Source: Plenodomus lindquistii (Eukaryota; Ascomycota; Dothideomycetes; Pleosporales; Leptosphaeriaceae). Taken from it: 64,000 nt of DNA. How positions within the stretch are numbered: the first letter of the stretch is position 1; every line of letters begins with the position of its first letter. Shown here one piece after another: positions 21,679 through 32,360 of this stretch. The notes below the pieces were generated by a model that was not told the origin of the DNA, ran no database searches, and saw only the letters and a list, made by a program, of their open reading frames with translations. Position numbers and translations under genes: made by a program. Where the stretch lies: NCBI GenBank assembly GCA_025504975.1, contig JANUWI010000005.1:310001-374000 (forward strand), read 5' to 3'.

Positions 21679-24600
21679 TGGTGGTGGATGGATGGATATG
21701 GAAGTGGGATGGTGGGAGATGCAGATATGATAGATGCTATTGACTGTTACGCCTGATGCTTTGGTCGTAATGTGCGTGAGAATAGATCAGTGTACTTTGC
21801 GGGTAGAAGGGGCGTGGCTATGTAGAGTATCGCGCATCCACCACGAAAAGTCACATCAGCCTCCCTAGGACACCAATGTGTATGAGCCACAGCATGAAAT
21901 TACATCGACAGACAGACTCTATGCTCTCCTGTGACCATGACACCGTCTCAAAGTACCTTGTCGACGACTTCTCACTATAGCACAATTACACCCGCAAGGA
22001 GATTCCCCCATGCTCCTGCACGAAGAAAGACAAACAAGCTCCTTATCATCCGTCTATTTCCTCAACCAGAAAATTTATAAAAGCAGCACGTATGAGCAGT
22101 ACCACATTGCGCCGCCAAATTCGCATCGAAAAGCGCCCATAGTTAGGAAACCCCGTTTTAGGTAGATTTCAATGCCCCACATTGTGAGATAACTTGGCTT
22201 GTCTTGATGCGCATGCCATTTTTCAGATTGGCGATATGATATGTCTTGCTCGCAAGGCTGGTTTGCCTTAACAGGTACTCACTCCACAGTGTGCATACAT
22301 ATCATACCCAAATCAAATGTAACTACTTAGTATCTACAACAACTCATGATGAGGGAGATAGATGGATATTCAGTGAGGAAACCTTGGGAGCTGTCGTGAC
22401 AGACTGTACCTTATTAGGCTGATCAACCAGATCTGACTGAAGACCGAGGTTTACAATTATAGCCGCGGCCACCAGAGTCGTGCTGTAGAATCAGCAGCAT
22501 ATTGGCTGTATGTAGTCACTGATAGTCATGGTAGTCTAGTCTCTTGGTGAGGTTTTGTTATAATGTTGTTGCGTTACAGACTGTGTACATACTCACCTGT
22601 TGCAGCTCTGATTCCGGGTTCTTCGGCGCACCAAGAGGTGGTGTATCGCATCCTTTCGATGATTTAGATAAGTCGTGCATCCATACAAGTACGACCGCAT
22701 ACTCAATACCCTGAGTCCCTATCAGCCAGTCATATATCGTGAGCGATCATCCAGTTCTCCGGATCTTCATTTTCACTAGACCAAACATACAAAGTACAAC
22801 ATGAGCCGACTGCACCAATCAAGCAGCATACAACGATAGTGAACATGTGGCGTACGCCCACGTGTTTGGTATGGCGATGTTAGCGTTGGGAAATTCCGGC
22901 ACAGTGCGCACAGTCCGGGCAATCTCGGTGGGGGAGGGGGAACTCCACAATCTCGATCTTGGACCCGAGCATAGCATTTGAGACGAGACTTTTTCGATTC
23001 CGATGTAAATCTTGCCGCATTTTTGAGAATTCAGGGTTGCCGGGAATTAGGGTTCGGAGGGGGGCTGCGAGACAGGCGCTCGGATGTGCAGGGTTTTTAA
23101 CGGTTGGGTATGAATCATGCAAGTGTAGCGCTGTCCATGTGTTGAGTAGCCTTGTTGTTTGCTGCACGATCCGCGATGATATATCGATGGAGTGTAGATA
23201 GTCTTCGAGGGTAGCGCAGCGTTGTAGCGCTTGCGTGCTCGAGACGTCGCCGTCTATCTGAACTAGACATTGCGGTACATCGCTGTCTCGCCGGGAAACT
23301 GGGAAAAGTAGCGACTCAGAGATAGCATCGTGCGATGCGGTGCAGGGCGGCACAGTGTGCATTGAAGGTTTCCTCGCCTGTGTTTCTGGTGGCTTGCATT
23401 GCCGGTCCCTGAGACTCTACAAGTTAGGGTAGAGAGGGTTTGCGCACCGGCATGCCGCATGTACATGCGAGTACCTCGCGCCACAACGGTCCGACACTGC
23501 CATGGGCATGAAAACAACGAAGAAATAGAGTACAAGGCGGGAGTTTGGGAAGCCTCCTCTTTGCGCCTGGTATGTGCACACGCAGAGTGGAGTCGTGTTA
23601 GAGCCTGCCAGGCGGGAGATCTTCGATGTAAGCTTGGCATCGTCGATGCTTGAGACTTTTTGCTGTTGGTCTTTTAAATTGGTGAGAGGGGAATAGGCTT
23701 TGAGTACTAGGAAGCGTGCACACATGACCTCCTGAACTGCAAGCGCTTTGCACAAAGTTTGCTAGAAACCAAGGAGCTTGCGGCCTTGGGCAGGTGGTTC
23801 GGAGATACTGTATCATTGCCACTGGAAAGGGGATCCAAATAGGGCGGTAAACTTTGTTTGCGATGTTTCTCGCGATAGACAAGACAAGGCTGCATGTGGG
23901 ATTGCTGTTGAAACACGGTCTTGGAGTCCGAATGCATATTCTGATTCTTGGGTTCATTATCGATGGTTATCGATATGTCGACGGATAAGAAACCTTGTTG
24001 CCGGCGCCTTGTCAGCACTACGAACGCATAAGCGCGCAGCTTTAGTATCAAACCAGTCTCAGAAATGGAGGACCGCACAAAGCAAGCCTCCGGGGAACTA
24101 GTCAAATGCATCGCATCGCATCGAGTGCACTTGCCGGCAACTAGAGTGGACCTCGGTGGTAAGCAGTAATCTGCCATGGTCCTAAGCAAATTGAGTCGCA
24201 GACAAATCCTCCGCGCATCTCACGCAAAGCCCCTCATCGAACACGAGTGCAAACCCCAAGCCCAATGAGACCCTGTAGACCGTTTGGCGTGCCTGGCCAT
24301 CGCTCGATGGCCATCGATAGGCTGATTTCCCATGCAAGGTAGCGGCTGCTGTGTGGAGTCTGAAACGCGGCTGTAAGTGGATCAGGTGGCAAACGATCGA
24401 CACAAAAACCCCATCGAACATCGAGCATCAGGGTATCGAAATTGCAAAAGTCGATGGTAAGTAATGATGCGGTCAGGCGCGGTAGAACATGACGGGGAAT
24501 GATCAAACGTCCAGACGGGAAGGCCATCGGTGGATCAAATCTTCGATCACACCAGATCATGGTCTCTGAATGACGCGTCCGCGTGCATGCACGTTGTGTA

Positions 24601-25484
24601 AGTCGCTTGTAAGAGGTGTGTCATTTGCTGTAGCCTGTTTTCTGAGGGCGCTCGCATGCTGGCCGCGCTGGAAAGTCGGATACGTGGCAGGGGACATTGT
24701 GCCCTGGCTTAGCTTGTCACTATGCAAATCTCAGGACATGACTGATTAAAGGTGGATACATATGCTGTCGATGCTATCGATGCAAGCGATCTGATGTCCA
24801 TAGCATGTGCTCATACAAGGCACATAATGTTCGCAACATCTAGCGCTTACCGAAGATTATCGGACCGTGCAAGCAGTGATGCTAGTTGTTTCTTTTCTTC
24901 ACGATGCGCACGATGTGTAGACTCAACAGGGTGACCGATTAGTGTTTGGTAGTGCTTTATCGAATAATTGTATCGATGCGCAATGAGTCAATTGAAGACA
25001 CGCGAACAAGTGTGTGGAATATGTGCTTTGAGGTTGAGATGTAGCTTCTTTGCCTGCATTGAGCGTGTACTTGAGTATTGATCGTAATGGGTATCATAGT
25101 TGTGACTCGCAGTCAGACCAGCTGCTCCGACGTAAAGATGTGAAAACCAGCCTCATATCATCTTCTGTACTTCCAAAGGCTCCACCAACTCTCGCAATGT
25201 CTTCTCCGTTCCTTATTTGGCAGATTCCAAGGTACATATTCCCCAAACGCTTCTACCATTGCTGCGAGTATGCCTTCATGGCAATATTCTGCAGTTTCGT
25301 TCTGGTGCCTAAAAGCTCCTCTTGCCATAATCCAAGTGGTTGGCGATGATAATGGGGTCTGGTGACAGGTGTGTCGTCGATATTCTTATCTGGCTCCAGC
25401 GTGGTGGTCGATTATGTGTGACTTTGCTGAGAGTAGACAGTGCTATATGTATAGTGTGGTGATGGGCAGTATGGTCCATATGCT
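21679..25484. other. Left part of a gene-poor island
   Basis: About 3.8 kb without a confidently recognised gene. Short frames occur on both strands, the best being the minus-strand 160-codon ORF at 22880-23362, listed separately. The sequence from 21.9 to 22.8 kb is AT-richer than its surroundings and full of stops. No intact transposase or reverse transcriptase motif was seen. Confidence 0.5.
22880..23362 (-). CDS. Orphan ORF, 160 codons, possibly an exon (uncertain)
   Basis: A single open frame with moderate amino-acid balance: a Ser/Asp-containing start, a helical middle (LEDYLHSIDISSRIVQQTTR) and a C-terminal CPDCAHC cluster. I recognise no domain, and no clear splice partner was found in the adjacent 500 bp. 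It could be a real small gene, the last exon of a decayed gene, or chance. Confidence 0.25.
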   Translation of the reverse strand: MHTVPPCTASHDAISESLLFPVSRRDSDVPQCLVQIDGDVSSTQALQRCATLEDYLHSIDISSRIVQQTTRLLNTWTALHLHDSYPTVKNPAHPSACLAAPLRTLIPGNPEFSKMRQDLHRNRKSLVSNAMLGSKIEIVEFPLPHRDCPDCAHCAGISQR

Positions 25485-25928
25485 TCAGCCAGCGCTGTAG
25501 CCAACCATCTTTGCACAGTGGCTGCAGTAGTAACGGTTGGTGCCGATTTGGAACATGTTGCCATAGCTTTCCCGCCGGCAGCGGCAACAGCAAGGTTGTG
25601 AGGATGGCATGCTTTGGCTTGAGCTGGAGGAGCTTGAGCTAGCGGAAGAGGTGCTTGATGTCCGGTGTTGGAGAGGCTCGGCTGAGGGGCGATGGGCTGC
25701 TGCAGTTTGTAGTTGCAAAAAACGTGAAGCATCGGAAGGGCTCGACATGTACACGGGGCGTCGAAACGCCAGCAGGGGATTGAAGGGGTCCGAGGGTGTT
25801 GATTGCTGATAGTAGGAGGCGGGTGTGGTGAGAGGAGTTTCCAGGGAGAAATGGACAGCGCGAGGGATACTGAAGTAGCAGGCGGGCTCACGGTTGATAT
25901 CGTCCCGGGAGTAGAGATCTGCGGTCAT
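25485..25928 (-). CDS. Small protein with C-terminal Cys cluster, 147 aa
   Basis: An intronless ORF from ATG 25928. The N-terminal ~100 residues are Ser/Pro/Ala-rich and disordered, with a serine tract (SSTSSASSSSSSSSQ). The last ~40 residues form a compact conserved-looking block with CCCRCRRE, then YGNMFQIG, then YYCSHCAKM, giving CxC...CxxC spacing that could coordinate one zinc ion. I recall similar short C-terminal blocks in uncharacterised ascomycete proteins but cannot name a family. It lies alone within the gene-poor island, and no neighbour suggests a pathway. Confidence 0.55.
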   Translation of the reverse strand: MTADLYSRDDINREPACYFSIPRAVHFSLETPLTTPASYYQQSTPSDPFNPLLAFRRPVYMSSPSDASRFLQLQTAAAHRPSAEPLQHRTSSTSSASSSSSSSSQSMPSSQPCCCRCRRESYGNMFQIGTNRYYCSHCAKMVGYSAG

Positions 25929-26296
25929 GGTATTGTGGATATGAATGGGAATGCAGTACAGGACGATCTGATGGCTGAATTGCTGTTAGGCAAGTGGGAT
26001 CGCAGTCTACTATATGCTGGGGAGCGAGCAATCGAGATGCACAGGGGCCATGGTCCACAGCGGAGTGCTGATTGGCCATGACTGTCAAATGCGACGCTTG
26101 GTGAACATGACCCAGGCTGCGGTCATTCGGCCTTTCCTAGGATCGACTAGCGACAACACCGGAACACATCGATCGCGCGATCGTTAAAAACGGTACCAGG
26201 GTACGCCAAGGTACATTGGTTTAGAGTAGACCTGCCACTAGTCCGCGAAGCTGCTCTCGGTGCTCTGTCTTGTGCTGTCTCCGAACGCCGTCTTTC

Positions 26297-26357
26297 TCTG
26301 TGCCAGTTTTCCTGTGCCAGTCTTCCTCTGTGCCAGTCTTCCCCTGTGCCGGTTTTC
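26297..26357. repeat. Degenerate minisatellite, four units
   Basis: Four imperfect copies of a TGTGCCAGTYTTCC-like unit, 15-19 bp each, lie head to tail. The differences among copies are mostly C/T. The minus strand reads as repeats of TGTEEDWHRK-like residues, but there is no sign that this is a gene. Confidence 0.7.
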
Positions 26358-26870
26358 GCAGAGTTTGGCCCTTGTTTCTTGGCTTGCCGCTTAACGCTAG
26401 CTGCTGAGGTAGAGCAGCCACGTAAGGTTCGTTACTCTGCACAGCCTTTTGGGCCTCCTGGGCGACGGCACTGCTTGCGCAACATCTTACCCAGAAGTGG
26501 CTTGGACATTCGTTGCTTACGGCTTTGTCGCGGCCACCTGCATCGCCAATGCCCATGTTTAGGCAGCAATCGTATGCGGGTACCCAATTGCGCCGGCATT
26601 ATACGCCGGTCTCCTAGGTGTGCGACGGACGAAAGACTGACAGGTCATTGACAAACAGGCGACGTCTGCTTCAACCGTCTGCCTCAATACACTCACGACG
26701 CTCGCCACATTCAGCTCAAGTCCGAGCAATCTCTGTGTGTGGCGGGACGGTCCGTATGGTGAAGTCTGGATTTCCACCACCGAACTATAGCACACGCCAA
26801 CGGAACCGGTCCTTTTTCTGTCCACAAGAGCATGACTTGTTCAGAATCCCATGGCCGTTTTTGGAACAAT

Positions 26871-27125
26871 CCCCCACGATCGAACGACTTTTGCATCATT
26901 GAGGCAATGTTCCTCGACTACGCGTTCCATGATTCTTCGCTGTTGAGTGTTGATGAGGTGACTTTCTATAGCTTTTCTGCTGTCCGTCAACACCACCCCC
27001 CTCCCGCAATCAAACGCCTTTTGGATCATTGAGGGAATACTCTTCGACAACGCGTTCCGTGGTTCTTCACTGTTAAGCGCCGACGAGATGGTGTATTATA
27101 GCTTTTCCGCTGTCCGTCAATACCA
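26871..27125. repeat. Two-copy direct repeat, 130-bp period
   Basis: Positions 26871-26995 and 27001-27125 align end to end without gaps. By hand count 98 of 125 positions match, and 21 of the 27 differences are transitions. On the minus strand copy 1 keeps an open frame (TDSRKAIESHL, then RVVEEHCLNDAKVV), while copy 2 carries stop codons at equivalent places. This fits duplication followed by C-to-T decay (RIP-like) of a repeated or transposon-derived sequence. The source element is not identified. Confidence 0.75.
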
Positions 27126-27160
27126 TCTGAATGCGTACCAAACAGTGGAGCGAATGGGCA

Positions 27161-27344
27161 GAATACCATATTGACTGCTGAAAGCCGGGTAAAGCTAGCA
27201 GGGGCTTGAACCTGTATTGACCAATGCATAGCTCCCGTTACACAGCCGCCAGTAGTATTTTATGTGTCCAAGATGCTAGATTAGTCAGATCTAACTCTAT
27301 CCCTTGCTAGCTTTACCCGGCTTTCGGCAGTCAATACGGTACTC
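27161..27344. mobile_element. 44-bp inverted repeat pair, possible MITE or transposon-end remnant
   Basis: The left arm (27161-27204) is the reverse complement of the right arm (27301-27344), with 40 of 44 positions matching and all four mismatches transitions. The arms share GCCGGGTAAAGCTAGCA. The 96-bp interior has no coding capacity. The structure could fold as a long hairpin or mark the ends of a small non-autonomous element; no target-site duplication could be assigned with confidence. Confidence 0.6.
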
Positions 27345-27522
27345 CTTTTTGCCACTACATACGAACGTTGCGGTATTTGACAGCTGGCAGGCAAGCCTCA
27401 TTTACCGTTTCGCTGCCATTGTTTTGTGTCAACAACAATACACGATACCCGTGTGGTTGCATAAGTGGCCAAAGCCTGTTGTTGGTATCCAAACCAACCG
27501 CTTGGAATGTTGGAGCAGCTCC

Positions 27523-27792
27523 TCAGCTTGAGATGCTACAATGTACAGTCGCGGACGTCTGGAGAGGATTCTGGTCTAGGCCTTGGTCCTTGGAGTATCG
27601 TATGACAAAGAAACAATGCCAGAATATGGTCCAAACGTCCGTAAAGCCGAACTCGACGTTTGCGGACAGGTTATGACCTCGTACATAGACTTTCCCGTAG
27701 GAGAGCGCTATGTAGAGTATGGGTGCCACTATTGCCCATCCACTCTGTGCGAGACCCTGGTAGAGTCCATTCGCTGCTAACTTGTCCGGTGC
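27523..27792 (-). pseudogene. Orphan membrane-protein-like fragment
   Basis: A minus-strand frame bounded by stops reads as a credible hydrophobic segment (GWAIVAPILYIALSYGKVYV), a short polar loop, then a second hydrophobic stretch (DVWTIFWHCFFVI). It has no ATG in frame, and I found no adjoining exon. It may be one exon of a decayed membrane-protein gene. The family is not recognised. Confidence 0.3.
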
Positions 27793-28852
27793 TCATCCAA
27801 CTGCACTTGATAGGTGTAGAATGGCTGGGTTGACAGGTACGGGCTAATCAAGGTTACTCCGTGCATGCAACCTGCATCTGCGCATCTATACGATGTAGCA
27901 TGGATAGCGAGCATACCTGCTTGAGCGACTCCAAGCTGCCAACAACAATCGGCTGCAACATAGACCTCCTCCACATCCGAACTTCAAGCTGCCAACAATG
28001 GGCTATCCTGGAACCACTTAACATAGGCGGGGATGTTAGTTTAGTATGAGACAAGCCTCACATCCGGTACACCTAGGTGTATGCGAGATACGGATCCTAC
28101 ACCTAGAGACCCGCAACATTTCCCGATATACTGTTTAGGGGACTCAGGCCACTTGTCCGTGAGAACTCCAACCCATGGGGTCAAGTCGATGACAGACAGA
28201 CGCATGATTGTACCCCCACCGGATTGACTCGTCGATCCATGGCACAATCAAGTCCACAGTGGTGGCTGGTTCCGTGCAATTGAAGCGGACAGGCCGAGGA
28301 GCTGAATATCTGCACGTGCACCAGCTGGTATGAAACGTTTTGGGCCTAGCCCTCAGGTGTACGCTGCACTTGTAGCAGCGGTCATGTCACATGTGCAGTG
28401 CACGGAGGCTGATTTTCAGCGTAGAGTACGCCCAAGGTGAAGTTTCGTTCGCTGTCTCTTTCAAACCCTTCGGGTATGCCTCTCTGGAGGTTTGTTTGTG
28501 TCGCTTTGGTGGGGGGCGCAAACCGCGGGACACCAGGCTGATGGGGCGATATGACCTCTGCAGTCTGCAGAAGTTGCTGCATGTCTGGCTCGAAAAGGAC
28601 CGGCCCTCCTGGCCGAACCGCGTTTCACCAGCAGGACGACCGCCCTCGCCGCCTCGCCTCGCCTCGCCTCGTCGCCGCCTGCTTCTATCGTGAGGTCTGA
28701 GTGCTGACCGTGAAGCGCTGCTACGTCACGTCACTATCGTGGTATCGTCCCGACTCAGCAGGCACACCGCCCCACCTCGCCGCTGCCCCTCCATCGCTCT
28801 CGCACAACACCACGTCATTTCGCCCAACAAGACACGCACGCACGAAGCCAAC

Positions 28853-29641
28853 ATGGGGAAGCCACCGAATCTGTTCGCCTTCAAGGGCACCGACGAGCTT
28901 GCGCAGGCCTTGCGCGAACACATCCTCCAGTGCCAGAACACGGCGCTCGAACGCCACCAGGTCTTCCGCGTAGCCGTCTCTGGGGGCTCGCTGCCCAAGA
29001 CGCTTGCCCAGGCGCTCCTCAAGGAAACCAACGGCGACGGCAAGGTGCAATTCGACAAGTGGGAGATTTTCTACGCCGACGAGCGCGCGGTTCCCCTCGA
29101 CCACGAAGACAGCAACCACCGGCTGGTGCAGCAGGAGCTCCTCAACAAGATACCGGCTGAGCTCGGAAAGCCCAAAGTCTATCCCATCGACGTCAAGTAC
29201 CTCGATGACGTGCAGGAACTGGCCGACCAGTACGAGAAGACTCTGGTCAGCGTCTTTGCTGCGCGCGACAGCGTCAAGCTGCCTCTGTTCGACCTGCTTC
29301 TGCTGGGCTGCGGACCAGACGGCCACACCTGCAGCCTGTTCCCTGGGTCTGATTTGCTTCGCGAATCAGAAGCCTGGGTCCTCCCCATTTCCGACTCGCC
29401 GAAGCCGCCGCCCAAGCGCATCACTATCTCCTTGCCTGTCGCACAACATGGACTGAAGATTGCATTCGTCGCGACGGGCGGTGGAAAGAAGGATATCCTG
29501 CGAGAAATATTTGACACAGAAGACGGCCAGCAGCTACCTTGCGGTCTGATCAACACCAAGGCCGGCGAACGCGTGAGCTGGTTTGTGGATCAACCTGCAA
29601 TCGAGGGCGTCGCCTACCCAGCACGTCGTGGCAGCCTCTAA
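28853..29641 (+). CDS. 6-phosphogluconolactonase, 262 aa
   Basis: An intronless gene. It carries the SOL/DevB family signatures: AVSGGSLPKTL near residue 42, the FYADERAVP loop with its acidic pair, and CGPDGHTCSLFPG, followed by ATGGGKKDI near the C-terminus. The enzyme hydrolyses 6-phosphoglucono-1,5-lactone to 6-phosphogluconate, the second step of the oxidative pentose phosphate pathway, in the cytosol. ATG 28853 is chosen because the family starts a few residues before the LFAF strand; an in-frame ATG at 28739 would add 38 residues of Pro/Thr-rich sequence that does not look coding. Length matches the single-domain family. A (GCCTC)n tract lies about 180 bp upstream. Confidence 0.93.
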   Translation: MGKPPNLFAFKGTDELAQALREHILQCQNTALERHQVFRVAVSGGSLPKTLAQALLKETNGDGKVQFDKWEIFYADERAVPLDHEDSNHRLVQQELLNKIPAELGKPKVYPIDVKYLDDVQELADQYEKTLVSVFAARDSVKLPLFDLLLLGCGPDGHTCSLFPGSDLLRESEAWVLPISDSPKPPPKRITISLPVAQHGLKIAFVATGGGKKDILREIFDTEDGQQLPCGLINTKAGERVSWFVDQPAIEGVAYPARRGSL

Positions 29642-30162
29642 AGCGCTTGGATGAGCTTTACATATTGGGCATCCTCAATGTTTGCAACATGAATGTTGTC
29701 AAGCCTTCTGCAAGCCAATGCCCAGTGGTTTTATTTTGTGCTTTCGCGATATATCCGCCTTGGAGTTGAACGAAGTAAGCATTGGGACAGTCACTCACGA
29801 ATTAGACCTGAATAGAACACATATGCCCTGTTGACACAGTCTGAGTACATTGTGTATGTGCGGTGCAGCGATTGTGCCCTCCTTTCTATGCAAACGCGCT
29901 GTCACACGAGTATGACTAATCAACAGGTCCCTGCGGTAACACGGATGTTTTGACCGTGGTTCCACCTCAACTTCACTTGGCCAGAACGACCTCGTGCTAC
30001 GAACGACAGCCTTACACCATAACCTGAGTGTGACACTTAGTTACCTTTCGAGACTCTTGGTACAAGAAAAGCTACCAGCGACTGAGAACACTGTAGGAGA
30101 GCGCACGCGCCGCAACTCAACCCAAATCTAATTTCGATCGGTGTTTCATTTCAGGGGACGAA
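29642..30162. other. Intergenic, 520 bp
   Basis: This stretch is the 3' flank of the lactonase gene and the promoter of the next plus-strand gene. No ORF of note, RNA gene or repeat was seen. Confidence 0.5.
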
Positions 30163-31749
30163 ATGAGCAATAGCGATAGTGTTCGCTCAATTGCGCGGCC
30201 TTCTCTCGTTCGACCACTATCAAACCAAAGTAGTGCTGAAGAGCCGAAGTCACGACTGGTCCAGCCTAGGTACAGCACTCGGTCAAGCATCCTAGTCAAT
30301 ACAAACAACCAGGCTTCTGACAAAGATGAGCCCCCGTCTCCCACCAAGCTATCACGTGGAATGCCAGAAGCTGCCAATTCGGCAGCTGGAGTGAGTACCG
30401 AGGGCACTATGCCCACCAGGCTCCGTCCGCGGTCAATGTACCAGACTGGAAGTGCGACACCACAGCGAGTTGAACAGGGTGCGAAGACCAGCTCTCAGTC
30501 GATGCGACCGCCAGCGCCAGTCAACAAAATTCCCGAACCCCAACCTACTGGATTGGGGCGAACCCAATCTCTCCGCAAGCCAGGCATTCCTTCTCAAGCT
30601 ACGCGGCCCACGGGAGCGGCCCACTCTCGGACGCAGTCTGTGAACGCTGCCACAATTACGCGTAGAGACACTGCGAAATCAGGAACCACCCTTGAGCGAC
30701 CGCGCTCTCTCGTAGGCGCGCCGACCACTAGTCACAAACCCAATGCTCCATTGACTGATGCTGCACTCAACGGTGCAAGCGTACCCAGTAGGCTTACCGG
30801 ACTCCGACGATCAGCTAGTGTAAAGGCAAAACCGCAGACATCAATCAGTAACGCAGGAATGAGACCACCGTCACGACCTGAAGAGAATGGATACCGTGAC
30901 GGTGCGTCCGAAGGACCGAAGAAGACCAGTAGACCGGCGTTCTCGACCTTGCAGCAACATTTCACGCCACGTAAGACAGGAAAAGCACCCACAGCTACAT
31001 TCTTGCATCCAGTTCCGCTTACTGGGCCCCAAACCTTACCACCAGAGATCAGTAATCTTCAAACAGAACTGTTGCAACTTCACTTGCTCCACCAGTCATG
31101 TGACGATGTACACAAGCAATGGGAGCTCAGCGCAAAGAAAATCTTCCGCACTCGATTCGAAGAAGTAGCCAGCTTGCACCAAACCATGTTGGAGCATGAA
31201 CGAGCTGGTCAAGAGCAAAAGAATCTGCAGTCACTAATTGAGTGGAGCTCAGGAAGCTCATCAATGGGACTTGCCGAGCATGTACAAGCGCTCTCGGAGC
31301 CCTTGCATGAACTGCCATCTCTTGTCGAACCAGGAGGTCGACTTCAGAAGTTGGTGAGCGAGTTTGAGCATTGGAACTCTTGGGTACAAGAAGTGCGACG
31401 CGCGCGACAGGACGCAAGCGGAAGCATGGCTGGTTTGCGGACTATAGAAGGCCTTGGAGACTCCTGGAAGGCCGAAAGTGCAGCTTTGGTGCGCAAGTTG
31501 ACCTCCTTTTTACGCGCCTTGGACAGCCTTGATGTTCCAGCAGCAGGATCGAGCCTTCTTCTCATCGTCGATTCATGCAAAGCACTTCTTGGTGGGATCT
31601 TGGAAGAATTGCATGTCATGCAAACGCTGGAGGCGGATTTGGTAACGAAGGAGAGGTTCTGGGTGGAAGATCGGCTGAAATTGATCGCCAGGGCCATTGG
31701 AACGTATTCCACGGCTGGTGACGAGGAAGGGGCCGCCTGGCGCAATTAA
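30163..31749 (+). CDS. Basic disordered protein with C-terminal helical domain, 528 aa
   Basis: An intronless gene. Residues 1-290 are Ser/Thr/Pro/Arg-rich with very few hydrophobics and repeated basic SxR-type patches (RTQSLRKPG, LRRSASVKAK), the composition of microtubule- or scaffold-binding tails. Residues ~290-528 are helical with heptad-like spacing: LQTELLQLHLLHQSC, then FEEVASLHQTMLEHERAGQEQ, then long helices to the end. No catalytic motif is present. The architecture resembles augmin HAUS8-like or other microtubule-associated coiled-coil proteins, but I cannot establish homology from the sequence alone, so function is left open. Confidence 0.8.
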   Translation: MSNSDSVRSIARPSLVRPLSNQSSAEEPKSRLVQPRYSTRSSILVNTNNQASDKDEPPSPTKLSRGMPEAANSAAGVSTEGTMPTRLRPRSMYQTGSATPQRVEQGAKTSSQSMRPPAPVNKIPEPQPTGLGRTQSLRKPGIPSQATRPTGAAHSRTQSVNAATITRRDTAKSGTTLERPRSLVGAPTTSHKPNAPLTDAALNGASVPSRLTGLRRSASVKAKPQTSISNAGMRPPSRPEENGYRDGASEGPKKTSRPAFSTLQQHFTPRKTGKAPTATFLHPVPLTGPQTLPPEISNLQTELLQLHLLHQSCDDVHKQWELSAKKIFRTRFEEVASLHQTMLEHERAGQEQKNLQSLIEWSSGSSSMGLAEHVQALSEPLHELPSLVEPGGRLQKLVSEFEHWNSWVQEVRRARQDASGSMAGLRTIEGLGDSWKAESAALVRKLTSFLRALDSLDVPAAGSSLLLIVDSCKALLGGILEELHVMQTLEADLVTKERFWVEDRLKLIARAIGTYSTAGDEEGAAWRN

Positions 31750-32360
31750 ATCAAAGTTTATGCGAGATAAATGTCACGCCTGGAGTCATTCACTGCTCGC
31801 TTGGCACTGCTTGTGGCACCGCCATCGCCGCATACACTCAATCTGTATCGAATTCATGCATCGTCCACCAAAGAAAGAAATTCAGTGCACACTCCCGATA
31901 CTCTGGCGATCATCACTGCACATTGGCCTTGCTACCGTTCGTTAACCAGTCGCCACACTTCAACGTCGCTGCATTCTTATTCTCCTTAGCCCATGCTCGC
32001 GGCGCGACCTGTCTTTTATTGGACCAAGTCTACCTAACCGACTCACCGATGATGACACCCCATCCCGATCAGAAGAGAATTTCTTTCTCAGCCTGTCTTT
32101 CTTGGGCCCTCGGGACGTCCATTGTCTGACGCACAATTATGCCAGGAGCTCTCCAGAATGTGTATCGAGGCAGGACTGCTAGGGCACTTCACACTTTATT
32201 CGTGGCAACGGGGCACATTGATCATGGTCTATCTATGAAAAGGGCTTGAAACAATGCATCAGCTCACGCACCATAGTCACTATGGGAAGTCTTGGTTAAC
32301 CTCGTGAGACAGCCCTTGTTGGCTGTGGAGGTAGCTGCGGTGGCCGCTGGCGGGGAAACA
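31750..32360. other. Intergenic, 610 bp
   Basis: Short frames only. Nothing recognised; the right end leads into the decayed duplicate starting at 32361. Confidence 0.5.

Larger units (their letters stand above)
25929..28852. other. Right part of the gene-poor island: repeats and coding relics
   Basis: About 2.9 kb holding a degenerate minisatellite (26297-26357), a 130-bp-period direct repeat (26871-27125), a 44-bp inverted repeat (27161-27344) and an orphan membrane-protein-like frame (27523-27792). No intact gene is recognised before the 6PGL promoter. A (GCCTC)n tract lies at about 28650-28670. Confidence 0.55.

Noticed and set aside
28721..29326. A 201-codon minus-strand frame
   Set aside because: Antisense to 6-phosphogluconolactonase.
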